Shown here one piece after another: positions 48,625-57,571 of a DNA stretch of 64,000 bases. The stretch covers positions 3,224,001 through 3,288,000 of the forward strand of contig NZ_CP019607.1 in the NCBI RefSeq assembly GCF_001998865.1, in the 5' to 3' direction. Numbering within the stretch: the stretch's first letter is position 1; every line of letters starts with the position of its first letter. The DNA comes from Tessaracoccus flavescens (lineage in GTDB: Bacteria > Actinomycetota > Actinomycetes > Propionibacteriales > Propionibacteriaceae). The notes beneath the pieces were generated by a model that did not search any database, had not been told where the DNA came from, and was given only the letters and a program-made list of their open reading frames with translations. A program made the translations under genes and the position numbers.

Positions 48625-50826
48625 TCAGTCGCCGCTGGGCACCGGCGCAGCCGCGGCCTCCTCCTGGACGCGCAGCAGTTCCTCGGAGCTCTGCGGCACC
48701 GGCGCAGCCGCGGCCTCACCCTGGAGGCGCAGCAGTTCCTCGGAGCTCTGCGGCACCAGCACGCGCATCACCACGACGCTGCGGCCCGGGATGGTCAACG
48801 GCGCCCTCGCCGGGAGCGTCTTCTGTATGGGCAGTTCGTCGTCGTCTGCGCTGTGCCACACGATCTCGAAGCCGTGGCCCCATGGCAGCCCCGGTAGGGT
48901 CGCCGGGGCAGGCTCGGAGGCCGAGTTGAACCAGGTGAGGAAGGCCTCCTTCTCATCGGAGACGTACATGCCGAGCAGTCGGCGCGACCCGTCGTGCCAG
49001 GCATCCTCGCCCATCTGCCCCGAGGCGCCGTCCATCCAGGTGAGGTCGACCCGCTGCAGGTTCTCCCCACCCTCGCCGAGCACCTCGGTGTGGTGGGCGA
49101 ACTCGTCGAGGCGCAGCACCTCATGGTCGCGGCGCAGCGCGATCAACGCGGCCACCCGGTCACGGACGTCGCGCCACTGGTCGGGGATCGTCCAGTCGAC
49201 CCACGAGAGGGGCGAATCCTGGCAGTAGGCGTTGTTGTTGCCCTTCTGCGTCCGGCCGAACTCGTCGCCCGCCGTCAGCATGGGCGTGCCCGCCGCGAGG
49301 ATCTGGGTCGCCATCAGGTTGAGCACCTGCCTGCGGCGGATCGCGGTGATCAGCGGGTCAGACGTGTCGCCCTCCCAGCCGTGGTTCCACGAGTGGTTGT
49401 TGTCTGTGCCGTCGCGGTTCGCCTCGCCGTTGGCCAGGTTGTGCTTGACGTCGTAGCTGACCAGGTCGCGCATGGTGAAACCGTCGTGCGCGGTCACGAA
49501 GTTGACGCTGGCCTGCGGGGTGCGACCGGGGCGGTCGAAGAGGTCGGGCGAGCCGGCCAGGCGCGTGGCGAGCTCCTGCACGCCGTGCACCGAACCGCGC
49601 CAGTAGTCACGCACGTGATCGCGGAAGCGGTCGTTCCATTCGCTCCAGCCCGGACCCCAGGCGCCGACCTGGTAGCCGTAGGGGCCGATGTCCCAGGGCT
49701 CGGCGATGATCTTGACGTCCCTGAACACCGGATCGTCTGCGATGGCCTGCTTGAACGGATGGTTCTGGTCGACGTGGTGGTGCCAGTCCCGGATCAGGGT
49801 CGTGGCCAGATCGAAGCGGAACCCGTCGACGCCCATCTCGGTGACCCAGTAGCGCAGCGAGTCGAGCACCAGTTGCAGCACCATCGGGTGGGCGGTGTTG
49901 ACCGAGTTGCCGCACCCCGTCACGTCGTAGTCGTCGCGCCGGTCGTTGGTCAGCCGGTAGTAGGCGTCGTGGTCGATGCCGCGCATCGACAGCGTCGGAC
50001 CCTCATGGCCGCCCTCGCCGGTGTGGTTGTAGACGACGTCGAGGAGCACCTCGATGCCCGCCTCGTGCAGCGCGGAGACCATCGTCTTGAAGTCGGCGAC
50101 CTGATTGCCGACGGTGCCGCGCGGGGCGTAGGCGGCGTGCGGTGCGAAGAAGCCGAGCGTGTTGTAGCCCCAGTAGTTCCGAAGGCCCTTGTTCGCGATG
50201 AACGGCTCGCTGACGAAGTGCTGCAGCGGGAGGAACTCGACGGCGGTGACGCCGAGATCGACGAGATAGGCGATCACGGCCGGATCGGCCATGCCGAGGT
50301 AGGAACCCCGCAGATGCTCTGGGACCTCGGGGTGCAGCTTGGTGAACCCCCGCAGATGGGTCTCGTAGATCACCGTCTCCGACATCGGCCTGCGCTTGGC
50401 GACCGGCGTCGGTGGGGCAGTGTCGGCCACGACGACCGAGACGGGCACCGCGCCGAAGGAGTCCTCGGTGGAGATCGTGAACGGGTCGCCCGTCACGTGG
50501 TCGAGGATCGGGCCCCGGAAGTCGATGCCTCCGACGATCGCCCTTGCGTAGGGGTCGAGCAGCAGCCGTGCCGGGTTGAAGCGCGAGCCGTCGGACGGGT
50601 CCCAGGGGCCGTGCACGCGGAAGCCGTACTGCTGACCCGCGCCGATGCCGTCGACCTCGACACTCCAGATGCCGTCGTCGCCGCGCTGCATGTCGTGGTT
50701 GTGCTGCTCGTTGCGGGCGCCGATGAGGGCCAGTTCCACCTTGGTCGCGCGGGGTGCCCAGAGGCCGAACGCGACTCCGCGGTCGGTGACGTGGGCGCCG
50801 AGGGTACTGGTGTCTGGGATCTGCAT
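48625..50826 (-). CDS. glgX: Glycogen debranching protein GlgX
   Basis: GH13_11 isoamylase-type enzyme removing alpha-1,6 branches, needed to recycle glycogen. From ATG 50826 the protein has 733 aa: CBM48 (VTDRGVAFGLWAPRATKVEL), TAVEFLPLQHFV, IEVLLDVVYNHTGEG, MGVDGFRFDLAT, VKIIAEPWDIGPYGYQVG and FVTAHDGFTMRD. The C-terminal end carries a 19-residue tandem duplication with SSEELLR in each unit, encoded by a 57-bp direct repeat. The longer open frame upstream of 50826 lacks homology. The gene is divergent from the cysteine desulfurase gene. Confidence 0.94.
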   Translation of the reverse strand: MQIPDTSTLGAHVTDRGVAFGLWAPRATKVELALIGARNEQHNHDMQRGDDGIWSVEVDGIGAGQQYGFRVHGPWDPSDGSRFNPARLLLDPYARAIVGGIDFRGPILDHVTGDPFTISTEDSFGAVPVSVVVADTAPPTPVAKRRPMSETVIYETHLRGFTKLHPEVPEHLRGSYLGMADPAVIAYLVDLGVTAVEFLPLQHFVSEPFIANKGLRNYWGYNTLGFFAPHAAYAPRGTVGNQVADFKTMVSALHEAGIEVLLDVVYNHTGEGGHEGPTLSMRGIDHDAYYRLTNDRRDDYDVTGCGNSVNTAHPMVLQLVLDSLRYWVTEMGVDGFRFDLATTLIRDWHHHVDQNHPFKQAIADDPVFRDVKIIAEPWDIGPYGYQVGAWGPGWSEWNDRFRDHVRDYWRGSVHGVQELATRLAGSPDLFDRPGRTPQASVNFVTAHDGFTMRDLVSYDVKHNLANGEANRDGTDNNHSWNHGWEGDTSDPLITAIRRRQVLNLMATQILAAGTPMLTAGDEFGRTQKGNNNAYCQDSPLSWVDWTIPDQWRDVRDRVAALIALRRDHEVLRLDEFAHHTEVLGEGGENLQRVDLTWMDGASGQMGEDAWHDGSRRLLGMYVSDEKEAFLTWFNSASEPAPATLPGLPWGHGFEIVWHSADDDELPIQKTLPARAPLTIPGRSVVVMRVLVPQSSEELLRLQGEAAAAPVPQSSEELLRVQEEAAAAPVPSGD
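48640..48753 (-). repeat. 57-bp tandem duplication at the 3' end of glgX
   Basis: Two adjacent copies with a 57-bp period starting at 48640 and 48697, each containing CACCGGCGCAGCCGCGG and the segment CGCAGCAGTTCCTCGGAGC; a few base differences are present. The duplication keeps frame and extends the protein by 19 residues outside the catalytic domain. Confidence 0.75.
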
Positions 50827-51044
50827 GACGGCTTTCTGGGGTCGGACGGGCGCCGCAATTGTGCCATTGATCGGCAAATCGCCGCGACGGCTCGCTGTGC
50901 GTGTGTTGGAGACGTTTCCGGAGCCACCCTTGTCTGTCCCGCAAGCAGCGCCCCCCACGGGCCCGACTCGACGGTGTCGGACGCCCGTTCGCCGGCCGCC
51001 TCTAGATCGTGACGGCACGGGGAGCCCCTGCCCGGAGCCCGCAA

Positions 51045-51050
51045 TAGAGT
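51045..51050 (+). promoter_or_regulatory. -10 box for leaderless cysteine desulfurase gene
   Basis: TAGAGT is followed by TGGGGGC (7 nt) and ATG at 51058. Confidence 0.5.
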
Positions 51051-51057
51051 TGGGGGC

Positions 51058-52167
51058 ATGTCCGTCTACCTCGACCACGCAGCCACGACCCCGATGCGTT
51101 CGGAGGCTGTCGAAGCCTTCGTCGAGCAGGCGACGATCGTCGGCAACCCGGCCTCGCTGCACCGGCCGGGGCAGCGGGCGCGCTCCGCCCTCGAGGAGGC
51201 GCGAGAGGAACTCGCCGCCGCGGTCGGCGCACACCCGAGCGAGGTGATCTTCACCTCGGGCGGTTCTGAGGCCGATTCCATCGCCATCCTCGGCGGCTGG
51301 TCGGCCCGCCGCGCAGATCGGGGCCGGGTCGTGATCTCAGCCGTCGAGCATCCTGCGGTCGCGGGCGCCGTCGAGCGTGGGGCCGAGGTCATCCCCGTCA
51401 CGGCGACCGGAGTGGTCGACGTCGAGGCGGCCGCGGAACTCATCGACGAGCGGGTCGGCGTCGTCTCGGTGATGGCGGTCAACAATGAGACGGGCGTCGT
51501 CCAGCCGGTCGAGGCGGTCCGCAAGCTCGCCGTCAGGGCCGGAGCCTGGATGCACAGCGACGCCGTCCAGGCGCTCGGCCACCTCCCGGTCGATTTCCGG
51601 CAGAGCGGGCTGGATCTGATGAGCCTCTCTGCGCACAAGGTCGGTGGTCCGGTCGGCATCGGGGCGCTGCTCGCCCGACGGTCGGTGGCTCCTGCCGCGA
51701 TCGGTCTCGGCGGGGGACAGGAGCGCGGCGTGCGTTCGGGCACCAACGCCGTCGCGCTCGCCGCCTCCTTCGCCCGGGCCGCCAGGCTGGCCGTCGAGGA
51801 GTTGGAGGCCGAAGCCGCGCGTCTGCGCGCCCTGAAGCCACGGGTCGAGGCAGCTTCGACGGCCGCCGGTGGTCGACTCAACTCGGCGGTGGACGGCGCG
51901 CCGCACATCGTCAACGCCACCTTCGACGGGATCAAGGCGGACGCCCTGCTCTTCCTGCTCGACCAGCGCGGCGTGCACGCCTCGGTCGGGTCGGCCTGCC
52001 GGGCGGGGGTACACCAGCCGAGCGAGGTGCTGCTCGCCATGGGTCGTACGGCCGACGAGGCGGCGCAGTCGCTGCGGTTCTCGCTCGGCCGCACGACGAC
52101 AGCCGCCGACATCGAGCGGTTTGAAGAAGTCCTTTCGCTCGCGGTGGAGCAGGCGCGCAACGTCTAG
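51058..52167 (+). CDS. Cysteine desulfurase (NifS/IscS class)
   Basis: PLP enzyme taking sulfur from cysteine as a persulfide for tRNA thiolation or Fe-S clusters. The 369-aa class V aminotransferase has the N-terminal VYLDHAATTPMR, GGSEADSIAIL, NNETGVVQPVE, the PLP lysine in LSAHKVGGPVGIG (K in SAHK) and the catalytic cysteine loop VGSACRAGVHQPSEVL. Its proximity to mnmA, with only a MerR gene between, suggests it supplies sulfur for 2-thiouridine formation. It is divergent from glgX and has a leaderless-type promoter. Confidence 0.93.
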   Translation: MSVYLDHAATTPMRSEAVEAFVEQATIVGNPASLHRPGQRARSALEEAREELAAAVGAHPSEVIFTSGGSEADSIAILGGWSARRADRGRVVISAVEHPAVAGAVERGAEVIPVTATGVVDVEAAAELIDERVGVVSVMAVNNETGVVQPVEAVRKLAVRAGAWMHSDAVQALGHLPVDFRQSGLDLMSLSAHKVGGPVGIGALLARRSVAPAAIGLGGGQERGVRSGTNAVALAASFARAARLAVEELEAEAARLRALKPRVEAASTAAGGRLNSAVDGAPHIVNATFDGIKADALLFLLDQRGVHASVGSACRAGVHQPSEVLLAMGRTADEAAQSLRFSLGRTTTAADIERFEEVLSLAVEQARNV

Positions 52168-52190
52168 TCGGTGAGTCCGCGAACCGGGGG

Positions 52191-52221
52191 TTGACCCTCC
52201 ACCTGCTGGAGCCCTCACCGT
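52191..52221 (+). promoter_or_regulatory. Putative MerR-type operator/promoter
   Basis: TTGACC (-35, 52191-52196) is followed by a dyad CTCCA-CCTGC-TGGAG (52197-52211) and a weak -10 (52216-52221) at a 19-bp spacing. A dyad in an over-long spacer is the classical target of MerR-family activators, so this is probably an autoregulatory site for the next gene. Confidence 0.45.
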
Positions 52222-52266
52222 TGAGGTCAAGGACGACCCGCGTCCCACTTCGAGAGGATGATTTCC

Positions 52267-53094
52267 ATGATGAGCATCAGCGTGTTCGCCGGCTCGACCG
52301 GCCTCAGCGTCAAGGCCCTGCGCTTCTACGACGAACGTGGCCTGCTCCGACCCGCAGCGGTGGATCCGGTCACCGGGTACCGCAGCTACAGCGCGTCCCA
52401 GCTGCGCGATGCGCGCACCATCCGCGTGTTGAGGGCCGCCGGAATGCCGCTCGAGGCGATCGGGAGGGCGCTCGCCGAGCCGGACACGATCGGTGAGTTG
52501 CTGCGCTCCCATCGCGCCCGGCTCGATGAGGAGCGTCGACTGCAGGACCGTGCGTTGGCGCTCGCCCTTTCGGCGGAGCAGCCGCCGCGCGAACCCGAGA
52601 TCCTGACCCGGAAGGTCGGTGCGACGCACTTCGCGGCCGTCGTGCATGAGGTGGAGACCGAGCTGGCCGACGAGGACGTCGAGGCGTCCAACGACGAGGC
52701 CAGCGCGCTGCTCGGTCGCCTCTACCGGGCGCTCGAGGAGTCGGGCAACCTTCCCGTCGGTGGCTTCTGGACGGGCATGCCGCTCACCGGGTCCGCTGGC
52801 CCCTTCCGACTCCGACTCGCCTGGCCCGTCGCGACCCCCGCGAGCGTGAGCGTCGACGGGCTGGAGGTGGTCTGCGGAACGCTGCCGGCCCGCACCGAGG
52901 CGTTCCTCCAGGGGGCGCCGGACGGGACTGACCAGCTCGAGGGACTGAGCGGTGGCCCGCTGCCCGACCCGAGGTGGATCGCGCTCGCCGAGCTCTGCGA
53001 GGCCTCAGGCGTCGAACCGGACGAGCTGCGTCAGTCCTCCACCGGCACGGACGAGAACGACTGGCGTGTCGAGTACGCGGTGACGATCGGGTGA
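52267..53094 (+). CDS. MerR family transcriptional regulator with effector-binding domain
   Basis: A 275-aa regulator. N-terminal MerR winged helix: TGLSVKALRFYDERGLLRP (about 11-29), GYRSYSASQLRDA, then a coiled-coil dimer helix (about 85-110, SHRARLDEERRLQDRAL). The C-terminal part (about 120-275) resembles a GyrI/SOUL-like small-molecule-binding domain, as in BmrR-type multidrug sensors; there are no metal-binding cysteines. GAGAGG gives spacing that favours 52267 over the ATG at 52258. A MerR-type operator lies 46-76 nt upstream. The target may be itself or mnmA. Confidence 0.85.
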   Translation: MMSISVFAGSTGLSVKALRFYDERGLLRPAAVDPVTGYRSYSASQLRDARTIRVLRAAGMPLEAIGRALAEPDTIGELLRSHRARLDEERRLQDRALALALSAEQPPREPEILTRKVGATHFAAVVHEVETELADEDVEASNDEASALLGRLYRALEESGNLPVGGFWTGMPLTGSAGPFRLRLAWPVATPASVSVDGLEVVCGTLPARTEAFLQGAPDGTDQLEGLSGGPLPDPRWIALAELCEASGVEPDELRQSSTGTDENDWRVEYAVTIG

Positions 53095-53149
53095 CCTTCT
53101 GCGGTGCGGGGGCGGGGTAGCGGGGCTGCGAGGTAGCGGCGACGCGACA

Positions 53150-53155
53150 TAGACT
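53150..53155 (+). promoter_or_regulatory. -10 box of mnmA
   Basis: TAGACT about 28 nt before the GTG start, with a GAGGAGG ribosome site between, so this gene has a normal short leader. Confidence 0.4.
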
Positions 53156-53183
53156 GGCACGGCCAAAAGCCGAGGAGGAAGCA

Positions 53184-54257
53184 GTGCGGGTACTTGTCGC
53201 GATGTCGGGCGGGGTTGACTCCGCCGTCGCAGCGGCGCGCCTCGTCGCCGAGGGGCACGACGTGACCGGGGTGCATCTCGCCCTGTCGAAGAATCCCGCC
53301 TCCTACCGCTCCGGGGCCCGCGGCTGCTGCTCGCTCGAGGACTCCCACGACGCCCGGCGCGTGGCGGACAAGCTCGACATCCCGTTCTACGTCTGGGACT
53401 TCGCCGAGGAGTTCCACGAGGCCGTCGTCGAGGACTTCATCTCGGAGTACCGGGCCGGCCGCACGCCGAACCCCTGCCTGCGCTGCAACGAGAAGATCAA
53501 GTTCGCAGCCGTGCTCGACCGGGGCATCGCTCTCGGCTTCGACGCCGTCGCCACCGGCCACTACGCCGACCTCCGCCGCCACGGAGACGGGACCGTCTCC
53601 CTGCACCGCGCGGCCGACGACGCGAAGGACCAGTCCTACGTGCTCGGCATGCTGAACCAGGCGCAGCTGTCGCGCTGTCTCTTCCCCCTGTTCGACGTCG
53701 AGAAGCCGGTCGTGCGCGAGGAGGCACGCGCGCTCGGGTTCGGTGTGGCGAAGAAGCCCGACTCGCACGACATCTGTTTCATCGCGGACGGAGACACCCA
53801 GGGCTTCCTCGCCCGCCACCTCGACGACGCCCCGGGCGAGATCGTCGACTCGGTCGGTGCTGTGCTCGGCACGCACCGCGGGACCCACCGCTACACCGTC
53901 GGACAGCGCAAGGGACTCGACCTGCGCGTCCCGGCCCCCACTGGAGAGCCGCGCTACGTGCTGAGCATCGAGCCGGTCTCGCGCACCGTTGTCGTCGGTT
54001 CGCGAGAGGACCTCGCCGTGCGCAGCTTCAGTGGCATCCGCACCACCTGGACCCAGGAGCCGGTCGAGGGCCCGTGGCGTGGCAAGGCGCAGTACCGGGC
54101 GCACGGGCTCGCGCAGGACGCGACGATCGAGGTCACCGACGGCGGCCTCACCGTCTCGCTCGACGAGCCCGCCTCCGGCGTCGCGCCTGGCCAGACGGTC
54201 GTGGTCTACGACGGCGACCGCGTCGTCGGCAGCGCCGTGATCGCCGAGGCCGCCTGA
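53184..54257 (+). CDS. mnmA: tRNA-specific 2-thiouridylase MnmA
   Basis: Adds the 2-thio group to U34 of Lys, Glu and Gln tRNAs. The 357-aa protein has the PP-loop ATP motif [15 protein letters not shown] (about 5-19), the first catalytic cysteine in [14 protein letters not shown] (near 98), the ATGHYA motif and the second cysteine in [12 protein letters not shown] (near 195). A beta-barrel domain ends the protein (VGQRKGL). The cysteine desulfurase gene upstream is a plausible sulfur source. A GTG start follows AGGAGGAAGCA. Confidence 0.95.
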   Translation: MRVLVAMSGGVDSAVAAARLVAEGHDVTGVHLALSKNPASYRSGARGCCSLEDSHDARRVADKLDIPFYVWDFAEEFHEAVVEDFISEYRAGRTPNPCLRCNEKIKFAAVLDRGIALGFDAVATGHYADLRRHGDGTVSLHRAADDAKDQSYVLGMLNQAQLSRCLFPLFDVEKPVVREEARALGFGVAKKPDSHDICFIADGDTQGFLARHLDDAPGEIVDSVGAVLGTHRGTHRYTVGQRKGLDLRVPAPTGEPRYVLSIEPVSRTVVVGSREDLAVRSFSGIRTTWTQEPVEGPWRGKAQYRAHGLAQDATIEVTDGGLTVSLDEPASGVAPGQTVVVYDGDRVVGSAVIAEAA

Positions 54258-55210
54258 TGCGCGTCACCGCGGCAGGCTCCCTGCCGGGAGACGACTTCCG
54301 CGGCGCCCTGTCGGCCATGGCAGAGGCGCTCCCCGAGCTCCTGCCCCTTCCGGAGCTGCCCGCGCGGGGACTCGCCTCACAGATGACGGGCCGAGCGCTC
54401 GGCCTCATCTCCGGCCTCGGCTTCGACGTGCAGCCGGCGGGGTGGCGGCTCACCTCCCACTCGACGGCGGAACACCGTAAGGCCCAGGCCCAGTGGCGCA
54501 GTGACCTCGACGACACCGAGGAACTGCTGCAGGGCTTCGACCAGACCCTCAAGATCGGCGTCTGTGGCCCGTGGACGCTCGCCGCGACGGTCGAGCGGCC
54601 GACCGGTGACCGGCTCCTGGCCGACCACGGCGCGCGTCGCGAGCTGGCGCAGGCCCTCGACGAGGGCGTCCGGGAACTGCGCGCCGATCTCACGAAGCGA
54701 CTCCCCGAGGCCACCATCGCGATCCAGGTCGACGAACCGGCCCTGCTCGCCGTCGCGGACGGCACCATCCCCACCGCGTCGGGATTCTCCAGGCATCGTC
54801 GCGTCGACCGGCCCGAACTGGTCGCGGCGCTGACCCCCTTCGCGGCGGCCTCCTGGCTGCACTGCTGCGCCCCGGGGCGCTGGCTGGACGTCGCGCGAAA
54901 GGCCGGTTTCGAGGGCGTCTCCGTCGACTCACGGCTGATCGACCTCGACGACCTCGCCCAGTGGTGCGACGAGGCCCGCACCGTCGACCTGGGGGTCGTG
55001 CGCACCGACGACGCCGCGCCGCAGGGCGTGGACGAGGTGATCCGCGAGTCGCTGCGGGTGCTGCGCTCCATCCAGGTCGACCTCTACCCAGGCATCGTGC
55101 TCGGCACCGCCTGCGGCATGGCGGGTTGGCGGCAGCGCGACGTGATGGCCCAGTTGGAGACGCTCACCCGGGCCGCCTCGCTCGTCGAGGAGTCGATGGC
55201 CCGCGGCTGA
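54257..55210 (+). CDS. MetE/UroD-like protein (cobalamin-independent methionine synthase family, short form)
   Basis: A 317-aa barrel protein related to the C-terminal domain of MetE. It has VCGPWTLAATVERPTGDRLL (near 98), IQVDEPALLAV (near 161) and SWLHCCAPGRWLD (near 203), where HCC resembles the HxC zinc-ligand region. At half the length of true MetE (about 750 aa) it lacks the N-terminal barrel, so full methionine synthase activity with methyltetrahydrofolate is doubtful. The gene follows mnmA with the TGATG overlap, an arrangement also seen in other actinobacteria. The exact reaction is unknown. Confidence 0.8.
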   Translation: MRVTAAGSLPGDDFRGALSAMAEALPELLPLPELPARGLASQMTGRALGLISGLGFDVQPAGWRLTSHSTAEHRKAQAQWRSDLDDTEELLQGFDQTLKIGVCGPWTLAATVERPTGDRLLADHGARRELAQALDEGVRELRADLTKRLPEATIAIQVDEPALLAVADGTIPTASGFSRHRRVDRPELVAALTPFAAASWLHCCAPGRWLDVARKAGFEGVSVDSRLIDLDDLAQWCDEARTVDLGVVRTDDAAPQGVDEVIRESLRVLRSIQVDLYPGIVLGTACGMAGWRQRDVMAQLETLTRAASLVEESMARG

Positions 55211-55229
55211 GCGCCCGGTGCCTGTGGAG

Positions 55230-55313
55230 CGTTGAGCACCTTCCCGGGCTCGTTCGTCCGAGGGCCTGGTTTCGCCGGCGTGTCGCGCAACGAGTCCCGG
55301 AAAGTGCTCATCT
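55230..55313. repeat. Dispersed palindromic repeat, copy 3
   Basis: Left arm 55230-55254 (TTGAGCACCTTCCCGG to CTCGTT), 34-nt centre 55255-55288, right arm 55289-55313 (AACGAGTCCCGG to GTGCTCAT). It starts 19 nt after the stop of the MetE-like gene, upstream of a co-directional gene with its own promoter. Arms are more diverged than in copy 2. Confidence 0.8.
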
Positions 55314-55386
55314 CACCCGCTGCGGAAGGGGCGCAGGGTCCGGTCATGGTGCCCCTCGCGGGGAGGCTGATGTTCGGGGCGTGACC

Positions 55387-55392
55387 TACACT
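55387..55392 (+). promoter_or_regulatory. -10 box for leaderless small membrane protein gene
   Basis: TACACT, 7-nt spacer TGCCGCC, then ATG at 55400. Confidence 0.5.
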
Positions 55393-55399
55393 TGCCGCC

Positions 55400-55603
55400 A
55401 TGCGCGTGTTCTCCGATCTGAACCTCAACGGCCAGGCACCCACCCGCGCGCAGGCCGGGCGGGGGAGCTGGGGGCCGAAGGGTGTGCCGAGCACGCGGTG
55501 GAAGAAGATCCAGCGGATCATCGTGCCGATCATCGTCGTGGCCATCGCCGTCGGCCTGTTCTTCCTCGGGCGCATGTTCTACCTGATGCTCACCGGGGCC
55601 TGA
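55400..55603 (+). CDS. Small single-span membrane protein
   Basis: A 67-aa protein with a hydrophilic, basic N-terminal half (RAQAGRGSWGPKG) and one C-terminal membrane helix (about 39-63, IIVPIIVVAIAVGLFFLG). No family is recognised. Position between the MetE-like gene and gatC and a leaderless-type promoter support real expression. Confidence 0.6.
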   Translation: MRVFSDLNLNGQAPTRAQAGRGSWGPKGVPSTRWKKIQRIIVPIIVVAIAVGLFFLGRMFYLMLTGA

Positions 55604-55719
55604 CGCGACCGCGCCTCACAGCCTCCCCGGCGACGAACCGCCGGGTCAGTCGTGCGGGAACCGAGCCGTCGGACAGGCGGCGGCGACGGGACGGGAACAG
55701 CCGACCAGGCACAGGGCCC

Positions 55720-55725
55720 TAAGAT
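55720..55725 (+). promoter_or_regulatory. -10 box of the gatCAB operon
   Basis: TAAGAT about 44 nt before the gatC GTG; an AAGGAG ribosome site follows. No convincing -35 seen. Confidence 0.4.
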
Positions 55726-55769
55726 GGTCGTCGCCGCCACCGCGGCGCGAACCAACCAAGGAGCACGAA

Positions 55770-56063
55770 GTGGGTCTCACCGCCGACGACGTGGCTCGCC
55801 TGGCCGCTCTGGCCCGCATCCAGCTCACCGAGCAGGAGTGCACGGAGCTTGCCCCCGAGCTGGACGTCATCCTCGAATCCGTCGCAAGCGTCTCTGAGGT
55901 CGCCGGGCCCGATGTGCCCCTCGCGACCCATGCGATGCCGGTGGTCAACGTGTTCCGGGCCGACGTCGTCACCCCCTCGCTCACCCAGGAGCAGGCCCTC
56001 TCGGGTGCTCCAGCGAAAGAGGAGGGCCGCTTCCGCGTCCCCCGGATCCTGAGCGAGGACTGA
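55770..56063 (+). CDS. gatC: Asp/Glu-tRNA amidotransferase subunit C
   Basis: A 97-aa helper stabilising the GatAB amidotransferase. Family pattern [21 protein letters not shown] at the N-terminus and [29 protein letters not shown] at the C-terminus, given here only as start and end points of the conserved halves. A GTG start follows AAGGAG. Its TGA overlaps the gatA ATG by one base. Confidence 0.95.
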   Translation: MGLTADDVARLAALARIQLTEQECTELAPELDVILESVASVSEVAGPDVPLATHAMPVVNVFRADVVTPSLTQEQALSGAPAKEEGRFRVPRILSED

Positions 56064-57571
56064 TGAGCATCCTGAAGCGTTCCGCGGCCGACCTCGGCCG
56101 TGCCATGGCCGCAGGCGAACTCACCTCGGAGGAGATCACCCGCGCCTTCCTCGAGCAGATCGAGGCCCTCAACCCGACGCTCAACGTCTTCCTCGCGGTC
56201 GACGCGGAGTCCGCGCTGGCCCAGGCCCGCGCCATCGACGCCCGACGCGCAGCGGGCGAGGATCTCGGCCCCCTCGCCGGGGTGCCGATCGGCGTCAAGG
56301 ACAACTTCTGCACCACAGACTTCCCGACCACCTGCGGGTCGAAGATGCTCGACGGCTGGATCCCGCCCTATGACTCCACCGTCGTCACGCGGCTGCGTGA
56401 GGCAGGCCTGATCATCGTCGGCAAGACCAACATGGACGAGTTCGCCATGGGCTCCTCCACGGAGACCTCCTACTTCGGTGCCACCCGCAACCCCTGGGAC
56501 ACCGACCGGATCCCCGGCGGCTCCGGCGGGGGCTCGTCGGCCGCGGTGTCGTCCTACATGGTGCCCATCGCCGTCGGCTCCGACACGGGCGGCTCGATCC
56601 GCCAGCCCGGGTCGGTCACCGGCACCATCGGCGTCAAGCCCACCTACGGCGGAGTCTCGCGCTACGGGCTGGTCGCCATGGCCTCCAGCCTCGACCAGCC
56701 CGGGCCCGTTGCCCGCACCACCGAGGACGCGGCCCTCCTGCAGCAGATCATCGGCGGCTACGACCCGCACGACTCCGCCTCGATCAACCAGCCGGTGCCC
56801 GATCTGCTCACCGCCTCGCAGGCCGATGACCTCGCAGGCGTGCGGATCGGCATTGTCACCGAGTTCCAGGGCGAGGGCTACGAGCCGGGCGTCCTCGAGC
56901 GGTTCCGCGAGGCCGTCGAGGTACTCCGCGCGGCAGGCGCCGAGATCGTCGAGGTCTCCTGCCCGGCCTTCGCCTACGCGCTGCCCGCCTATTACCTGAT
57001 CCAGCCGGCGGAGCTCAGCTCGAACCTCGCCCGCTTCGACGGTATGCGCTACGGCCTGCGCGCCGGGGACGACGGTTCCACCTCGGCCGAGCAGGTGATG
57101 AACCTGAGCCGCGAGGAGGGCTTCGGGCGCGAGGCGAAGCGCCGCATCATCATCGGCACCTACGCGCTGTCAGCCGGTTACTACGACGCCTACTACGGCT
57201 CGGCGCAGAAGGTGCGCAGCCTGATCCAGCAGGACTTCGACAACGCCTTCGGCCAGGTCGACGTGCTGATCTCGCCGACCACCCCCACCGTCGCGTTCAA
57301 GATCGGCGAGCGCACGGCCGACCCGATGAGCATGTACCTGGCCGACCTCTGCACCATCCCGAGCAACATGGCGGGCAACGCCTCGGCCTCCTTCCCGGCC
57401 GGTCTTTCCGAGGGGCTCCCAGTCGGGCTCCAGGTGATGGCACCACCGATGGAGGACGCGCGGCTCTACCGCGTCGGCGGGGTGCTCGAACGCGCCCTCG
57501 AGGCGCAGTGGGGCGGCCCGCTGCTTGACCAGATGAACCAGATCGATGGATCGAAGGCGGTGTCCGCATGA
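56063..57571 (+). CDS. gatA: Asp/Glu-tRNA amidotransferase subunit A
   Basis: Amidase-signature glutaminase that generates ammonia for converting Glu-tRNA(Gln) and Asp-tRNA(Asn) to the cognate amides. The 502-aa protein has the catalytic lysine in [10 protein letters not shown] (near 80), the [11 protein letters not shown] loop (near 155) and the [11 protein letters not shown] nucleophile loop with the Ser-cisSer-Lys triad complete. It overlaps gatB by ATGA. Confidence 0.96.
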   Translation: MSILKRSAADLGRAMAAGELTSEEITRAFLEQIEALNPTLNVFLAVDAESALAQARAIDARRAAGEDLGPLAGVPIGVKDNFCTTDFPTTCGSKMLDGWIPPYDSTVVTRLREAGLIIVGKTNMDEFAMGSSTETSYFGATRNPWDTDRIPGGSGGGSSAAVSSYMVPIAVGSDTGGSIRQPGSVTGTIGVKPTYGGVSRYGLVAMASSLDQPGPVARTTEDAALLQQIIGGYDPHDSASINQPVPDLLTASQADDLAGVRIGIVTEFQGEGYEPGVLERFREAVEVLRAAGAEIVEVSCPAFAYALPAYYLIQPAELSSNLARFDGMRYGLRAGDDGSTSAEQVMNLSREEGFGREAKRRIIIGTYALSAGYYDAYYGSAQKVRSLIQQDFDNAFGQVDVLISPTTPTVAFKIGERTADPMSMYLADLCTIPSNMAGNASASFPAGLSEGLPVGLQVMAPPMEDARLYRVGGVLERALEAQWGGPLLDQMNQIDGSKAVSA

